Made by a program: the position numbers and the translations under genes
The notes under the pieces: generated by a model
What the model was told of the DNA's origin: nothing
Seen by the model: only the letters and a program-made list of their open reading frames with translations
Database searches by the model: none
NCBI GenBank assembly: GCA_023435505.1
Contig: JAEYRR010000093.1
Coordinates: 1 to 6,409, forward strand
Source of the DNA: Bacillota bacterium
Lineage (GTDB): Bacteria; Bacillota; Clostridia; Lachnospirales; Lachnospiraceae
Length of the DNA stretch: 6,409 nt
Reading direction: 5' to 3'
Shown: piece after piece, positions 6,301-6,409 of the stretch
Layout of the letters: the number at the start of each line of letters is the position of its first letter
Position numbering within the stretch: the first letter of the stretch is position 1

Positions 6301-6409
6301 CAGGCCCCTGATAAAATAGTCATCCCAGCTGGAATCTTTTACTATAATATTGATGACCCTATTGTGGATAAGAAAGGCTCTAAGGAGGAAGTGGAGATCC
6401 AGATGATGG
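3373..6409 (+). CDS. addB: ATP-dependent helicase/nuclease subunit B (AddB), 3'-truncated by the window edge
   Basis: AddB pairs with AddA to process double-strand DNA ends for RecA-mediated repair; in the known family it recognises Chi and its nuclease cuts one strand. The reading frame is open without a stop for 1012 codons to the right edge; full-length homologues are about 1150 residues. Visible features are the Walker A motif GSSGAGKS (8-15), the early VPEQFTLQTQ block (38-47), FDGFTGFTP (201-209), GDIERTR (573-579) with LGVNDGIIP (589-597), and the RecB-type nuclease motifs GQIDRLD (922-928), VDYKSGK (941-947) and YGLQLQ (957-962). Asp925, Asp942 and Lys944 are the likely catalytic residues. 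Cys782, in RLEKYAACAYAHF, should be the first ligand of the 4Fe-4S cluster; the other three cysteines lie beyond the window. The usual CPF at that site reads CAY. The start is fixed by AGGAGG and an upstream in-frame stop. addA is expected downstream. No frameshift is seen. Confidence 0.96.
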   Translation, partial: MSLQFILGSSGAGKSHCLYQEIIEKSRENRDTNYIVIVPEQFTLQTQKDLVTMHPEHCIMNIDILSFMRLAYRVFEETNTKQRLVLEDTGKSMILRKVIAAKKEELVLFQKNVRRPGFVNELKSFLSELYQYSIGPKELESMIDKVNHKPMLLGKLKDMLVIYKGFQDFLSDKYIAAEEVLDLLCQVIDQSDVITNSVICFDGFTGFTPIQYKLVQKLMLMAMKVLITVTIDDRERLDDLGEEFQLFHMSKKTIAKLTELADDVGVKVEPHHYINKGQVPYRFLKSKELAALEHNLFRYPYTPYKQEMKDIRLLAATDADGEVDYTVKEIMRLIQEEGYRYKDIAVVTGDLSIYGAKLLKEYEKVRIPCFLDLKKDVLAYPLVRLIRSVLEIYYSDYTYESVFRFLRNDLIDIEKEEVDLLENYVLAVGIRGKNAWKKEWKRKYRGKGKLDLEVLNTLRQRIVELLTPLGKCMKDGEALIGDMTEALYDFLVENQVEQKIKAYETYFTANQEPLRAKEYKQIYGIVMELFDKLVELLGEEQVSCREYKELLESGLNEAKVGLIPPGIDQVVIGDIERTRLKDIKALIILGVNDGIIPKVSGQKGIVTDMERNLLAEQDMVMAPTRRQNSYTEQFYLYLNLTKPREKLYVMYSKVGSSGNNNGKAIRQSYLISKLLQVFPKLTTEELSYHAYEDCIQSLLGADKGLKYMIHGLREYHEDMPALWSELFSWYKRQEQYEDLLQLLLEGACYEKQELDLSKAVAKALYGETLTNSVTRLEKYAACAYAHFLKYGLELSQRITYELEMPDIGNLFHSSMELFAKKLHDSTYSWKDVPLKVQEQYTAEAVEEVTREYNNQILYSSKRYEYLIKRVERITKRTVWALCEQVKSGDFIPQGFELQFSRMDHLNSVNVNLKDGSVMNLRGQIDRLDVAENEKDLYVRIVDYKSGKTSLELSKVYYGLQLQLVVYLKVAMEIGEKQAPDKIVIPAGIFYYNIDDPIVDKKGSKEEVEIQMM

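Overview
This is an AT-rich bacterial stretch with strong AGGAGG-type ribosome binding sites. Its gene types (two-domain NAD+ synthetase, DegV-family lipid-binding protein, AddB nuclease subunit) point to a Gram-positive anaerobe of the class Clostridia, most likely Lachnospiraceae. That placement is inferred from protein style and codon use, not from a database search. There are no rRNA or tRNA genes, mobile elements or CRISPR repeats, so it reads as a chromosomal housekeeping region with three poorly characterised features.

Layout: (1) Bases 1-1437 hold the 3' part of a glutamine-dependent NAD+ synthetase (nadE), cut by the left edge just upstream of its catalytic cysteine. (2) An 82-bp gap with a TATAAT-like box but no terminator leads to a DegV/FakB-type fatty-acid-binding protein (1520-2404), followed after 16 bp by a small, acidic, tryptophan-rich protein of unknown function (2421-2699). 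These two look like an operon, perhaps with read-through from nadE. (3) A compact stem-loop at 2726-2755, symmetric for both strands, ends this rightward unit and also the convergent leftward gene at 2736-3167. It lies inside the last codons and stop of that leftward gene. The leftward gene encodes a single-pass membrane protein whose outer domain resembles an FMN-binding domain lacking the flavin-attachment threonine. (4) A 205-bp divergent intergenic region (3168-3372) carries a good -10 box for the next gene and several inverted repeats, one of which resembles a degenerate SOS (LexA) box. (5) From 3373 to the right edge runs addB, open for 1012 codons and cut off before its C-terminal iron-sulfur cysteines; addA would be expected next.

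Functionally the window combines cofactor synthesis (NadE), probable fatty-acid handling (DegV) and double-strand break repair (AddB), with two unrecognised small proteins between them. I see no clear new multi-gene system. The most interesting items are the conserved-looking but unassigned 92-residue partner of DegV, the flavin-site-less FMN-binding-like membrane protein, the terminator built into coding sequence, and the possible SOS control of addB.
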